This document shows positions 26,950 to 35,586 of a stretch of DNA of 64,000 bases, piece after piece (within the stretch, counting starts at the first letter, position 1; each line of letters begins with the position of its first letter). Below the pieces are notes generated by a model, which was given only the letters and a program-made list of their open reading frames with translations, did not search any database and was not told where the DNA came from. Both the position numbers and the translations under genes were made by a program. The stretch covers positions 434,001-498,000 of the forward strand of contig NZ_JACJPP010000007.1 in the NCBI RefSeq assembly GCF_014696135.1. The letters run 5' to 3'. The stretch comes from Nodosilinea sp. FACHB-141. GTDB taxonomy: Bacteria; Cyanobacteriota; Cyanobacteriia; Phormidesmidales; Phormidesmidaceae.

Positions 26950-27060
26950 GGAGTAAGTGGGTAGGGGTTAAGCAAGTTTTAGCAGCACACAGATTAGCCC
27001 TACCCCTCACCCCTCATCCGCCCGCCCCTCGCCCGCCCACCCCCTAACTCCCCCACTCCC
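26938..27060. repeat. G-rich/C-rich inverted arms between DegT and exosortase genes
   Basis: AGTGGGTAGGGAGTAAGTGGG (26940-26966 region) is followed after about 35 bases by a C-rich arm (27000-27060, CCCTCACCCCTCATCCGCCC-like). The arms are largely complementary. The left one contributes the stop codon of the aminotransferase and the right one ends at the exosortase ATG. Confidence 0.7.
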
Positions 27061-27061
27061 C

Positions 27062-27946
27062 ATGCCCTCCCTCCGCCGCTACCTCACCCCCCCTTGGGCG
27101 ATCGCCGCGCTCCTAGCAATCCTCTACGGGCCGCTGCTGCTGCACTGGGTCGATGGCTGGCTGAACAAGTCCATCAGCATTCAGCACGAGTACTTTAGCC
27201 ACGGGCTGTTGGGGCTGCCCTTTGCTGCCTACATCGCTTGGGGAAAGCGCCAGGCCTGGGGCGAATTGCCAAATCGCTGCCATCCCCTGGGTCTGAGTTT
27301 GGTGGGGTTAGCGGGTCTGATGTATCTCACCCGCCTGCCTGACTGGATGAATCTATCGCTGCCGATCATGCTGGTGGGGCTGTGCCTGAGTCTAAAAGCC
27401 GTCGAGGGGCTGCGGCTGCAGGCGATTTCTCTCATCTTGGTAGCGCTAGCAACGCCCAACCAGCTGCCTTACTTGATTGAGCCCTACGTTTTGCCCTTGC
27501 AGCGTTTGATTGCGTTGGTGGCGGGGTTCTTGCTGGTGCAGCTTGGCATTCCGGTGACGGTCGAGAATATTTATCTGTTCGTGAACGGCCAAACCGTGGA
27601 GGTTGCTCCCCATTGCGCCGGGCTCAAAATGCTGTTTACCGGCCTCTACGTCGCTCTGATGCTGGCCTATTGGACTGGGGCCTATACGTCGCGGCTGAGA
27701 ACAGCTCTTTTCTTTAGCGGCACAGTAGCCATCAGCGTGGTGGGCAACATTCTCCGCAATGCGTTTTTGAGCTACTTCCACGGTACGGGGCGCGATGGCG
27801 CTTTTGATTGGCTGCACGAGAGTTGGGGCGGCGACCTCTACTCGGCTCTGATGCTACTCACCATCATCCTGTTGCTGCGACTTATTCAGGAGCGGGTGCC
27901 CGATCGCCTCAATTTGGCGGTGCAGTCGCCGTCATCGTCGGTGTAG
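27062..27946 (+). CDS. Exosortase, probably cyanoexosortase B
   Basis: A 294-residue polytopic membrane transpeptidase that processes proteins with PEP-CTERM-like sorting tails. The catalytic triad of the family is visible as Cys185 (VEVAPHCAGLKML), Arg232 (GNILRNAF) and His252 (FDWLHESWGG), each near a membrane segment. About eight hydrophobic helices are evident. The HCAGLKM phrase and the partner gene suggest the cyanoexosortase B group rather than A; that subgroup call is from memory. The partner follows after 30 bp. Confidence 0.85.
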   Translation: MPSLRRYLTPPWAIAALLAILYGPLLLHWVDGWLNKSISIQHEYFSHGLLGLPFAAYIAWGKRQAWGELPNRCHPLGLSLVGLAGLMYLTRLPDWMNLSLPIMLVGLCLSLKAVEGLRLQAISLILVALATPNQLPYLIEPYVLPLQRLIALVAGFLLVQLGIPVTVENIYLFVNGQTVEVAPHCAGLKMLFTGLYVALMLAYWTGAYTSRLRTALFFSGTVAISVVGNILRNAFLSYFHGTGRDGAFDWLHESWGGDLYSALMLLTIILLLRLIQERVPDRLNLAVQSPSSSV

Positions 27947-27976
27947 GTCTGTTGTTTGTAAAATGCGATCGCTCCT

Positions 27977-28690
27977 ATGACCCCTCAGCCTTCGTCTGCT
28001 AGCCTGCTCCCCAGCCGCTGGGTCAACTTAGTTTTGGTGGTTGTGCTTACCGCTCTGGCGGGGATGGCGATTGTGCCTGCCTACCTGAGCGGGCAGTGGC
28101 CCTGGGCCAACAGCCCCCAAGTCGCCCAAATCGATCAGCTGCGCGCCTTGCAAAAAGAAGGCCTGACCTTGCCCGGCTGGCAGCAAACCACCGTCGAGCC
28201 CGTCCCCATCAACCGCCAAACCTGGACCCTGGTAGAGTATCGGGCAGATTCCCCTGAGGCCCAGTCAGCTCCGGTGCAGCAGTTTGCGGTGTTGCTGTAC
28301 CCCCAGCCCTGGCACAGCAACCAGCCTCAGCTGGAGTGGATCGATCTGGCCGGGGCGCAAAAATGGCGCATTGAGTCGCGGCGCAGGCTCAAGGTTACCT
28401 CTCCTCAGACTGGGCCGGTGGAGGCCAGGTTTTTTCGGGCCTGGGGCGATCGCCAGAGCTTTGCGATCGTGCAGTGGTATGCCCTGCCCAGCGGTGGCCA
28501 TCCGTCGCCCAGCCACTGGTTTTGGGCAAACCAATGGTCCCAGCTCACCCAACACCGACTCACTCCCTGGGTGGCGGTGAGTTTGCTGCTGCCCATGGAG
28601 CCTCTAGGCACGATAGATGCCTATCAACCCCTGGCTGAAACCTTAACTGGACTCATTCAGCAACAGATCACCGCTGCGACCTTTAAATGA
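27977..28690 (+). CDS. Cyanoexosortase system-associated protein
   Basis: The 237-residue product has one N-terminal membrane helix (WVNLVLVVVLTALAGMAIVPAYL) and a presumably extracytoplasmic domain with LPGWQQTTVEPVPI, EARFFRAWGDRQSFAIVQWYA and GGHPSPSHWFWANQW. It is an EpsI-like protein that accompanies cyanobacterial exosortases and is thought to assist processing at the membrane. Position immediately after the exosortase gene on the same strand supports the call. A hairpin in its last bases serves the opposite strand. Confidence 0.78.
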   Translation: MTPQPSSASLLPSRWVNLVLVVVLTALAGMAIVPAYLSGQWPWANSPQVAQIDQLRALQKEGLTLPGWQQTTVEPVPINRQTWTLVEYRADSPEAQSAPVQQFAVLLYPQPWHSNQPQLEWIDLAGAQKWRIESRRRLKVTSPQTGPVEARFFRAWGDRQSFAIVQWYALPSGGHPSPSHWFWANQWSQLTQHRLTPWVAVSLLLPMEPLGTIDAYQPLAETLTGLIQQQITAATFK

Positions 28691-28695
28691 AAAAA

Positions 28696-28722
28696 TGCCT
28701 GCCCCGAGTACCAGGGCAGGCA
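28696..28722 (-). terminator. Intrinsic terminator for the gene at 28770-29246
   Basis: TGCCTGCCC (28696-28704) pairs with GGGCAGGCA (28714-28722). Read on the minus strand the stem is followed by a run of T, as expected for a Rho-independent terminator of the leftward gene. Confidence 0.85.
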
Positions 28723-28769
28723 ACCATAGTGAGTAGATTGGGCTTGAGCGACCCAGATAGCTTGGCACC

Positions 28770-29246
28770 CTAGACTTCGGGCAACGATGCTTGCGGATTA
28801 ACAGGAGTATGTTGAGCATACGGGTGACCACAGGTGTTGCATCGCTGCTGGTTGAAGCTGGCAGAGCCATAGCGCTCTCGACTATCTTGAGAAACGGCTG
28901 TGTAGCCTTTGCCGTGAGGGCACTTGAGAAAGACCGGGCTATAGGAGCTGTTGTCTTCAGGAAATAAGCTGATCTTTTCGGTGAGATACTCGCTTAAGTA
29001 AGTGCGTTGGGCAGCTGTAGGTAAATCGTTTTCTTCTACATCGGTATAAAAGTAGTCGATAAACTCTAGCCATTCAATCAGCTGGTCATCCTCTTCAGCA
29101 CGGCTCCAAATCTTGCAAATTTGTGCCACCTGCTGATCAGAGTCCATATCAGAGTTTGTGATCAACAGATAATAGTTCCACACCTGAGCTTTTTGGTCTG
29201 GGCTCAGATTAGAAAGAAATTGTTGATCTAGAGTGGGAGTTTTCAT
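28770..29246 (-). CDS. Unknown protein with C-terminal Cys/His cluster
   Basis: The 158-residue product has an acidic helical N-terminal part (SPDQKAQVWNYYLLI, EWLEFIDYFYTDVEEND) and a C-terminal stretch with KCPHGKGYTAVS and QRCNTCGHPYAQH, whose Cys and His residues may bind zinc. No family was recognised. It is monocistronic with a clear terminator, 167 bp downstream of the sigma-factor gene on the same strand. Confidence 0.72.
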   Translation of the reverse strand: MKTPTLDQQFLSNLSPDQKAQVWNYYLLITNSDMDSDQQVAQICKIWSRAEEDDQLIEWLEFIDYFYTDVEENDLPTAAQRTYLSEYLTEKISLFPEDNSSYSPVFLKCPHGKGYTAVSQDSRERYGSASFNQQRCNTCGHPYAQHTPVNPQASLPEV

Positions 29247-29412
29247 GGTGTTTGATTGAACGCTCCACGTTCTTTATGATGTTGCTTGACACAATCGAGG
29301 CACCAGACCACTTAACGCTACTGTTCATTAAGTAAGGAAACAACCCCTTGATGGTGAATATCAGGTGAATTAAACCAATTAAAGTGGTCTAGCCTCTTTA
29401 AAGCAGCAGTAT

Positions 29413-30057
29413 CTAATAAAATTTGCTGGCGCCTCCTTCATACAACTCGAGAAATACTTTGCGCAGTCGTTCTAGAGCACGCGATTCACGTTTTCTCAGC
29501 GCTTGAGCGGAGGGCACAACGACATCCTCAGACGCTGCCATGTATTTGTAATGCTGGCGGATTTGCTCGTAGGTTTTACGGTAAAGAAACTTCATGCGAA
29601 TGAGTTCCTGATCGTCTTTAGAAAGTCGGTTTAGGGCAACTTCTAAATACTCCAGCTGCTCAATCAGCTCAGACTCCATCAGCGGGTTTTTAGGATGCTG
29701 CGCTAGCTGCGTTGCCATGGCAACTTTGCGTTCATCCTTAATTGTGGTGTCGACCTTGCCCCTGAGAATATTTAGGCAGACCTGACGCAGCCAAACCTCT
29801 GGCTTTTTTATCGGTTGGTCATGCTTGAGAATATACTCAACTCCCCGTTTAATTCCCTCAATCACCACATCGTCTAGATCAATGTTGGCAATGTGCCACT
29901 GTCGGGCAAAGCGAATTAGAAATTTGTACAGTGCGGTGCCCTTAAACTCGTCGGGCATGAGCAAATAGCTCACGGCCGTAACAAACTCCTGCACCAAGTC
30001 ATAGCTAGGCCCATGGTTAGCGGGCTGCTTTGGGGGGGTATTGGTGGCGTTGGTCAT
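29413..30057 (-). CDS. Sigma-70-family RNA polymerase sigma factor (small, ECF-like)
   Basis: The 214-residue product has a region-2-like part (FLIRFARQWHIANIDLDDVVIEGIKRG and PEVWLRQVCLNILRG) and a region-4 helix-turn-helix (LNRLSKDDQELIRMKFLYRKTYEQI, RKRESRALERLRKVF). It lacks regions 1 and 3 of housekeeping sigma factors. The extra insertion in region 4 (YKYMAASEDVVVPSAQ) is unusual. Its ATG overlaps the stop of the preceding gene by four bases (ATGA), indicating translational coupling. The upstream gene has no obvious membrane helix, so a classical membrane anti-sigma factor is not seen. Confidence 0.82.
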   Translation of the reverse strand: MTNATNTPPKQPANHGPSYDLVQEFVTAVSYLLMPDEFKGTALYKFLIRFARQWHIANIDLDDVVIEGIKRGVEYILKHDQPIKKPEVWLRQVCLNILRGKVDTTIKDERKVAMATQLAQHPKNPLMESELIEQLEYLEVALNRLSKDDQELIRMKFLYRKTYEQIRQHYKYMAASEDVVVPSAQALRKRESRALERLRKVFLELYEGGASKFY

Positions 30058-30359
30058 TGCCAGAGTCCTCGTAGGGTGAGCGGGGGGCTAACGGAGAAAA
30101 ACAGATACCAGTCAGGGTTGATCAGCTTTAAGTCGGTAGTTCGCTCCAGAGGAAAATCGGGGCATTTGGTCAGTTCACTCAGATCGGTTTGAGCATTTGG
30201 GCGATCGACGTGGGGCTGTAGCTTTGTTTGAAAAAGCGTTTTGAGGTTGTCTAGCACCCGCCGCGTAAATCGCACGGCGCTAGCAATCCAGCCCTTAAAT
30301 CGCAACCGATTGGGTATATCGGCAGCATCTGAGTCGGTAACAGCGAAATGGCGAACCAT
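30054..30359 (-). CDS. Unknown protein coupled to the sigma factor
   Basis: The 101-residue product is basic in its first half (RFKGWIASAVRFTRRVLDNLK) and ends SPPLTLRGLWQ. It has no membrane segment or metal motif. The four-base overlap with the sigma-factor ATG makes it likely to be a real, co-translated gene. It could modulate the sigma factor, but nothing in the sequence proves this. Confidence 0.6.
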   Translation of the reverse strand: MVRHFAVTDSDAADIPNRLRFKGWIASAVRFTRRVLDNLKTLFQTKLQPHVDRPNAQTDLSELTKCPDFPLERTTDLKLINPDWYLFFSVSPPLTLRGLWQ

Positions 30360-30496
30360 CGATCTATGTCCTCAACGAACGGTGCAACGAATTGAACTAT
30401 CTGTGAGGTAGTGGGTTGCAGCAGCAAAGTGTGACCGGTTCAGCGGGAAGTTTTTGGCACAGGTTTGGCGATCGCCGCAACCTGCGCCACTCGTTC

Positions 30497-30721
30497 TTAA
30501 ACGGGCTCAATCAGCAGGGTGTTGCCCTGGCGATCGATCGGGCGAATTGCATCGCCAGCCTGAAAGCTGTAGCCTGACAAGGCAGCACGAGCCGTCCAAT
30601 ACACGCCGTTGACGCGCACGACCCACTTCGAATCTGGCTGCACCACAGAGTGAATCACTCCAACGCCAGGGTAAAATTTGTCGTCAAGCACGGCTTTTAC
30701 TGGTGTATTCAAAATAGACAT
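30497..30721 (-). CDS. NfeD-like OB-fold protein
   Basis: The 74-residue product (GVGVIHSVVQPDSKWVVRVNG, YWTARAALSGYSFQAGDAIRPIDRQGNTLLIEP) matches the soluble C-terminal OB-fold of NfeD proteins, which normally follows membrane helices and works with stomatin-like slipins or proteases. Here only the soluble domain is present. GGAGG is visible a few bases upstream of the ATG. No slipin gene is adjacent. Confidence 0.8.
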   Translation of the reverse strand: MSILNTPVKAVLDDKFYPGVGVIHSVVQPDSKWVVRVNGVYWTARAALSGYSFQAGDAIRPIDRQGNTLLIEPV

Positions 30722-30804
30722 GGCAGATAGGCCTCCTTTCTTCCCTTGCTAGTAAGTGGGGACAGAGGCCAACGTGTGACATATGTAGTACGCTGCAGCA
30801 ATAA

Positions 30805-30833
30805 AAAAGCTCACCCTAACAGGGCGAGCTTTT
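30805..30833 (-). terminator. Intrinsic terminator for the 51-residue membrane protein
   Basis: AAAAGCTC-A-CCCT and AGGG-C-GAGCTTTT form a stem with one mismatch and a 3-base loop. On the minus strand it is followed by a T-run. It lies 25 bases after the stop of the small membrane protein gene. Confidence 0.82.
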
Positions 30834-30857
30834 GAGATATCAGCATAGATTTTGGCG

Positions 30858-31013
30858 CTAGATCGCGATCGGCGAGGGGCAAAGTCTAATCAACTGCCAC
30901 TTCGGCCGGTAGTCGATATTGTCGAGGTGAAGGCTAGTCCAAGCGCTTAGCGCGATTAGGATACCCAGGGCAATGGCGCGCATGTAGAACGCAAAGGCAG
31001 ATACGTAGCTCAT
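30858..31013 (-). CDS. Small single-span membrane protein, 51 residues
   Basis: The frame begins MSYVSAFAFYMRAIALGILI and ends RLCPSPIAI. Residues about 6-28 form one hydrophobic helix; the C-terminal half is polar with a basic patch (DYRPKWQLIR). GGGAG lies eight bases before the ATG, and a strong terminator follows, so it is probably a real monocistronic gene. No family is recognised. Confidence 0.62.
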   Translation of the reverse strand: MSYVSAFAFYMRAIALGILIALSAWTSLHLDNIDYRPKWQLIRLCPSPIAI

Positions 31014-31152
31014 AGGGTTCGCTCCCAACGCTTACCCCTTTTAGTAGCGCTGGGAGAATGGGTGTGACGGCGGTGCCCCTACTTCCTAGGGTTTTGTTGG
31101 AGCAAAGGTTTTTTGCAGGTCCACCAGCTGTCCGGTGTGCCGCTATTTTCCC

Positions 31153-32397
31153 TTACTCGACTACTAAGCGGGAGAGGCTGGTGCCGGGGTAGTAGTTGCC
31201 CAAAATTTGAGTGTAGTTATAGCCCTTAGAGGCCAACTCCATAGCGCCGGTTTGGCTCATGCCGTTACCGCCGTGAGCGGCTTGCACGATCGCATCCGAT
31301 GCCGCATAGAGCGATTCGACAATGCCGCCGTTATAGCTAATGAACTCACCCGTAGTGTCAGCCACCGCCGCCTGGGTCGTGTTGGTCTCTTTAGCAATAC
31401 CCTTGTAGGCTTGGTAGCGCTGGGTATTGTCGAGGTCGTAGGCACGCTGGGCGTGGCGCACGTGGTGCACCAGCGCGTAGGAGCGAGCGGCTACTGCCTG
31501 GGCCTTGAGCGCTTCGGCTGGCCAGCCCACGTACATTTCGCTGCCGACAACGCTGCTGAGGTAGTCGTGCATCAGCACAAAGTTGACGGCCATCAGACCC
31601 GAGCCGTCGGTGATCATCAGCACGCGGCCCTTATACCAGCTGTCGCCTACAAAGACATAGCCGCCTTCGCCGGGCTCTAGCCAGGCGGTGTTGCCGAGGG
31701 TGCAGTCGCCAACAGCCATGCCAGACCCCTGGGGTTTGAGCACTAAGCTACTCTGGGCCGGCAGGTTGCAGTGGTTTTGGCCATTGATATCCATCAGGTA
31801 GCCGTCTACAGAGGTAGCCACCTCTAGGCTGGAGGCGTTTTTGGCGACTGCCACCCGCATTTCTAGGTTGGTGTCAATGGTTTTGCCGGGGTCAAAAGCG
31901 GCACCAGCGTTGCTAGGGGCTGGTGGTGCCGATGGTTGGGGCAGCGATCGCGTTGGGCCAGAGTTAGCCGTCGGATTGGCGGCTGGAACTGGAGCCTTGG
32001 CGGCTGGGCTAGCGGGGGCTGCAGGAGCCTTAGCGGCCGGGGCAGGAGCCTTGGCTGCGGTACTAGCTGCCGTGTCGCTGGCAGGAAGCGTGGCCTGCAC
32101 CAGCAATCGCCGCGCCCGATAGAGATCGACAATGGACTGACGCACCATGCCCGTGGTCTCCCACAGGACCGGGCTGAGGTTGCCGGCTTTGGTATCTCGC
32201 CCCCCAAAGGGAGCCGCCGATACCTGCACCAGCAGTAGGCCAGCAAAAACTAACCCACCGAAAATCTTGATTCGACGGCTCTTGTTACCCATTGCCAAAG
32301 ATGATGGCAACGGCTTGGCATGCAGCGGTTTGAGCCGAGCAGATTTGAGTCGCACCGGTCTCAGCTTTGGCAGCTGAGCTTTCCAGAGATCTCTCAT
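31153..32397 (-). CDS. SpoIID/LytB-domain protein
   Basis: The 414-residue product has a signal-anchor near residue 45 (IKIFGGLVFAGLLLVQVSAAPF), a long Ala/Pro linker (about 105-165), and a C-terminal SpoIID/LytB domain: MHDYLSSVVGSEMYVGWPAEALKAQAVAARSYAL (split), DTTGEFISYNGGIVESLYAAS, and GGNGMSQTGAMELA. SpoIID in Bacillus is a lytic transglycosylase; in cyanobacteria members probably act on peptidoglycan at the cell envelope. The Glu of VVGSEMY corresponds to the catalytic one in SpoIID. The linker suggests it spans the periplasm. Confidence 0.9.
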   Translation of the reverse strand: MRDLWKAQLPKLRPVRLKSARLKPLHAKPLPSSLAMGNKSRRIKIFGGLVFAGLLLVQVSAAPFGGRDTKAGNLSPVLWETTGMVRQSIVDLYRARRLLVQATLPASDTAASTAAKAPAPAAKAPAAPASPAAKAPVPAANPTANSGPTRSLPQPSAPPAPSNAGAAFDPGKTIDTNLEMRVAVAKNASSLEVATSVDGYLMDINGQNHCNLPAQSSLVLKPQGSGMAVGDCTLGNTAWLEPGEGGYVFVGDSWYKGRVLMITDGSGLMAVNFVLMHDYLSSVVGSEMYVGWPAEALKAQAVAARSYALVHHVRHAQRAYDLDNTQRYQAYKGIAKETNTTQAAVADTTGEFISYNGGIVESLYAASDAIVQAAHGGNGMSQTGAMELASKGYNYTQILGNYYPGTSLSRLVVE

Positions 32398-32788
32398 GGT
32401 GGTTTAGCCCAATACCCACATGTTATGTAATAGGACCATAGCCAGAAGCATTTTCACACTCAAGGATAAACGTTAAAAAATGCGTCAGCTCAGACATATT
32501 CGTAACATATGTCTAAAGACATAGATTTATGAGATTTAGATGTTTATAGCTTATAGAACGGCTTGTAAATTCTTGCAGAAGATCCTCCAGGACTTTATCA
32601 GCCTTAAACATTATGCTCAAAAGTTCCTGACCCGAGCATTAGCGAGCGCGGTATAGGAGTTTGCATACCACCTTCCCATAAATCCCGACCGTTTAAGGGC
32701 CACAGCTAGACCGTCTAAAGGAGACGGTTTTTGATCCCCTCAAGTTCCCAAGGTTGTGAAAAAGTAGGTTGCTGTCGCCTAAATTTGC
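32398..32788. other. Intergenic region, 391 bp
   Basis: The stretch separates the SpoIID start from the end of the glycosyltransferase gene. It carries ACCGTCT-AAAGG-AGACGGT followed by TTTT (about 32709-32732), a small hairpin with a U-run on the plus strand, for which no upstream plus-strand gene is evident. No reading frame is supported. Confidence 0.5.
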
Positions 32789-34585
32789 CTAGAGAGGTGT
32801 GCATTCGTAGTGGCTGTAGGGATGTCCACCGCTGCCCGTTTGGCTCAGCTGCTGGCATCCGTTGGCGCTCAAATCTGAGCCAATATGGACAAACCAGAGG
32901 TCGAAGGGGCGAGGCATGGTTGAGAGAATTTCGGCCAGCTTTTCTTCGGGGGGAGCCGTGGGGTTGCTGGGCAGGGTCCAAAGGAAGAATTGGGGCGGCA
33001 CAGTCCACCCGCTATCTGGGTCATTGGGGTTGAAATGGCGGTGGATCTCCCAACCGATGCTTAACATTTCATGGCCAATCACCGTAGGCTTGCCTTCTTC
33101 AATGGTGGCGGGAAAGCCTATGAGCACCGGGTAGGTTGATTCTGCCTGAATAGTGCGAACCAGCTGGGCCGGCGCAAAATATTTGGCAAAGGCCAGATTG
33201 CTCACGACAAAGAGAGCACTGGCCAAACCGGCAATCCAGAACAGTTGAACACTGCGACGTCCGGAAATTTTTTGTTGAGTAAAGGGAATTTGGATCGATC
33301 GCGGTTGGGCTGTGGTCTCTGGCCAGTAGACGGCCAATAGCCCCCCCACCAGCACCATCACACCGGGATGGAAAACAAAGTTGTACCGATGCCCTCGGGT
33401 GATATCCATTCCTAAGCTATAGGTGATCGCAAAAAAGAGGGCGATCGCCGCCAGCACAAACCCACCCATCAAAAATAGGCCAAACCGGCCGTTGTCGGAT
33501 TGGCTCACCAGGTGCCTAGCCCTCACCAGCTGTGCCACCATCCACAGCAGCACGGGCAGCAGCACCAGCACCGACAGCACTACAGCGGCAATGCCCACAA
33601 CGCCTTGGGCATTGGTGATAGGCGTGATCACCATGAAGATCAGCCCGACGAGGGTCTGGGCGATCGGGTCGAGCCACACCCTGGGCTGGCTGAGGTCAAT
33701 GGCCAAATTGGAGGACTGGCTGCTGCCGTAGAAATTGAGCAGTACCGGCAGCCACACTAGGCAGGCCGCTAGTGTTCCCAGCATGACTCCGTAGAGCCGT
33801 CGCCAGGAGCGCTGCCAGAGGACCTGGGGCTGGGTTCGCCCTTGATAAATAGCTAGGGTTACCAATACCAGAGCCTGGGCCAGCAGCGCCAGCACCGTAA
33901 AGTAGTGGGTAGCAAACGCCAGGGCATTGATCCCTACCCACAGCAGCGCTAAAGGGAGAGAAATTGGTTGGGGCGTGGCTTCTCCAGGGCGGGGGCGGCG
34001 CAGACTCCAGCCAGCCACAGCAAAGCAGGCTAGCCCCAGCGCCACCATGAGAGTAGCCATGCTGTAGTGCCGAGCCTCTTGAGATAAGGCCACCCCAAAG
34101 GGCGACACGACCATAAAGGCAGCCCCAATTTGCCCCGCCAGTACGGAGCGAAACCCTAACCACCCGGCCAGATACACCGCTGGAGCGGCTAAGGCCCCAA
34201 ACAGGGCAGGCAGGGCGCGCGTGGCCCAGGGTAAGGCTACCCCCTGTGCGGTGGGAAACAAATTCATCCACAGGTGGGCAATCGCAAAGTAGGCCGGGGG
34301 ATGGTTATCCTCCTGCATGAGGTAGTGAATGGTTGAGCCCACGGTCGCCTCGGGCCGAGGCTGAAGGGGCGTCAGCAGCTGGTCTAGGGAAACGACCTGA
34401 TCGAGGGGGGCCGAATAGCTGCTGTTACCCAGGGTGAAGATCACCGTGGCTGCCTCGTCCATCCAGAGGGGCTTGCTCACCAAAAATGAGAGGCGCAGGG
34501 CCAGGGCTAGGCCAAACCACAGCAGCATCCAACCGGCTGCGGGTGGCAGCTGCCATGTTTTGAATAACCGCATAACACCGCCCAA
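32789..34585 (-). CDS. Glycosyltransferase family 39-like membrane protein
   Basis: The 598-residue polytopic protein has about twelve hydrophobic helices and the GT39/ArnT feature of an acidic pair just after the first helix (SKPLWMDEAATVIF), then DNHPPAYFAIAHLW, also typical of lipid-linked sugar transferases. The C-terminal 120 residues are soluble with PFDLWFVHIGSDL. It probably moves a sugar from a polyprenyl phosphate carrier to an envelope acceptor. Start at 34573 (MRLFKTW) is an alternative. Confidence 0.85.
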   Translation of the reverse strand: MGGVMRLFKTWQLPPAAGWMLLWFGLALALRLSFLVSKPLWMDEAATVIFTLGNSSYSAPLDQVVSLDQLLTPLQPRPEATVGSTIHYLMQEDNHPPAYFAIAHLWMNLFPTAQGVALPWATRALPALFGALAAPAVYLAGWLGFRSVLAGQIGAAFMVVSPFGVALSQEARHYSMATLMVALGLACFAVAGWSLRRPRPGEATPQPISLPLALLWVGINALAFATHYFTVLALLAQALVLVTLAIYQGRTQPQVLWQRSWRRLYGVMLGTLAACLVWLPVLLNFYGSSQSSNLAIDLSQPRVWLDPIAQTLVGLIFMVITPITNAQGVVGIAAVVLSVLVLLPVLLWMVAQLVRARHLVSQSDNGRFGLFLMGGFVLAAIALFFAITYSLGMDITRGHRYNFVFHPGVMVLVGGLLAVYWPETTAQPRSIQIPFTQQKISGRRSVQLFWIAGLASALFVVSNLAFAKYFAPAQLVRTIQAESTYPVLIGFPATIEEGKPTVIGHEMLSIGWEIHRHFNPNDPDSGWTVPPQFFLWTLPSNPTAPPEEKLAEILSTMPRPFDLWFVHIGSDLSANGCQQLSQTGSGGHPYSHYECTPL

Positions 34586-34693
34586 AAAGTCTCAGAGCTG
34601 ATGATACTCCCCAGCCGCTGCTCTAGGGCAGTTTGCCTGGGACACGCCCTGGCGATCGCGCCTCTTGAAGAAGCTAGAGAGCTACAAAAAAAT

Positions 34694-34719
34694 AGGGCCC
34701 CAGCCTTGGCTGAAGCCCT
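34694..34719 (-). terminator. Intrinsic terminator for the membrane protein at 34744
   Basis: AGGGC-CC-CAGCC-TT-GGCTG-AA-GCCCT forms a two-part stem; on the minus strand it is followed by ATTTTTTTG. It ends the transcript of the leftward gene 25 bases upstream. Confidence 0.88.
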
Positions 34720-34743
34720 AAAAATGCTGGATTAAGCGATCGC

Positions 34744-35418
34744 TTAAATGGCGACGTCGGATACCGAGTTGAGACCCACAATGTCTTCATAGGCGGCGGC
34801 AATGATGCACACCGACAGCGGAATTGTGACGAGCAGGCCAACACCCAGCAGAATGGCACCGCCAACATTCAGCAAGAAAATCATCAACAGCAGCCCAAAG
34901 AACGAAAACCACTTCTTAGTGATCAGCTTGCGGCTGGTTTCCATCGCCTGCCAGAAGTCGGCGCTTTTGTCGATCACCAGCGGTTGGGCAAATAGATAAG
35001 CCACGGCCAGGTAAACGCCTGGTAAAACCAACAGCAAAAACCCGATAGCGATCAAAACACCCGAGACGAGCGAAACCAGAAAGAGGGGCAGAAACTTGTT
35101 AAACCCTTGAAAAAAGTCGTTAAATACCGCATTGCGATTTCGCGCTATTTGGAAGGCTACAAAGTAATAACCTGCGGTAAGCGCCGGGGTAACTATGTTG
35201 AAGGCCAAACTGAGAATGCCGCCGCTGGGACCGTCTGCGCTTCTGGTGCCAATGGGAGCAGGCAGAATAGAGATCACAATTTGAATAAGCACCAGCAGCA
35301 GCGTAAACGCGACAAACAGCGGTGCTTTAGCCTTAAAGATCTCCCACCCGCGGCTAAAGTAATCACCGATTTTGACCTCGTAGTCTCGACCGGTCAAATC
35401 AGAACTAAAACTACTCAT
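34744..35418 (-). CDS. Polytopic membrane protein, DUF975/DUF4013-like
   Basis: The start at 35418 (MSSFSSDLTGRDYEVKIGDY) has GGAG five bases upstream. The 224-residue product has about six hydrophobic segments, with YFSRGWEIFKAKAPLFVAFTLL at the first, and APxLTAGYYxVAFQIARN, FQGFNKFLPLFLVSL and LVIDKSADFWQAMETSRKL between them. This layout (six-helix protein with repeated amphipathic loops) is seen in families annotated as integral membrane proteins of unknown function. No enzymatic motif is present. Confidence 0.75.
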   Translation of the reverse strand: MSSFSSDLTGRDYEVKIGDYFSRGWEIFKAKAPLFVAFTLLLVLIQIVISILPAPIGTRSADGPSGGILSLAFNIVTPALTAGYYFVAFQIARNRNAVFNDFFQGFNKFLPLFLVSLVSGVLIAIGFLLLVLPGVYLAVAYLFAQPLVIDKSADFWQAMETSRKLITKKWFSFFGLLLMIFLLNVGGAILLGVGLLVTIPLSVCIIAAAYEDIVGLNSVSDVAI

Positions 35419-35586
35419 CGTTCTCCACAATCCCCAAAGATTATTGAGTAGGATATCGGTTTCACATTAACCGAGGGTGAAAACGCGGCAAAAATTAACC
35501 TGAGGGCACCTACCTTAGGGCTGATTTGTAACTAGTTCTAACGCTGAAGAGAGAATTTCTTGGCAAGCATTGTGGGGACGATCGCT

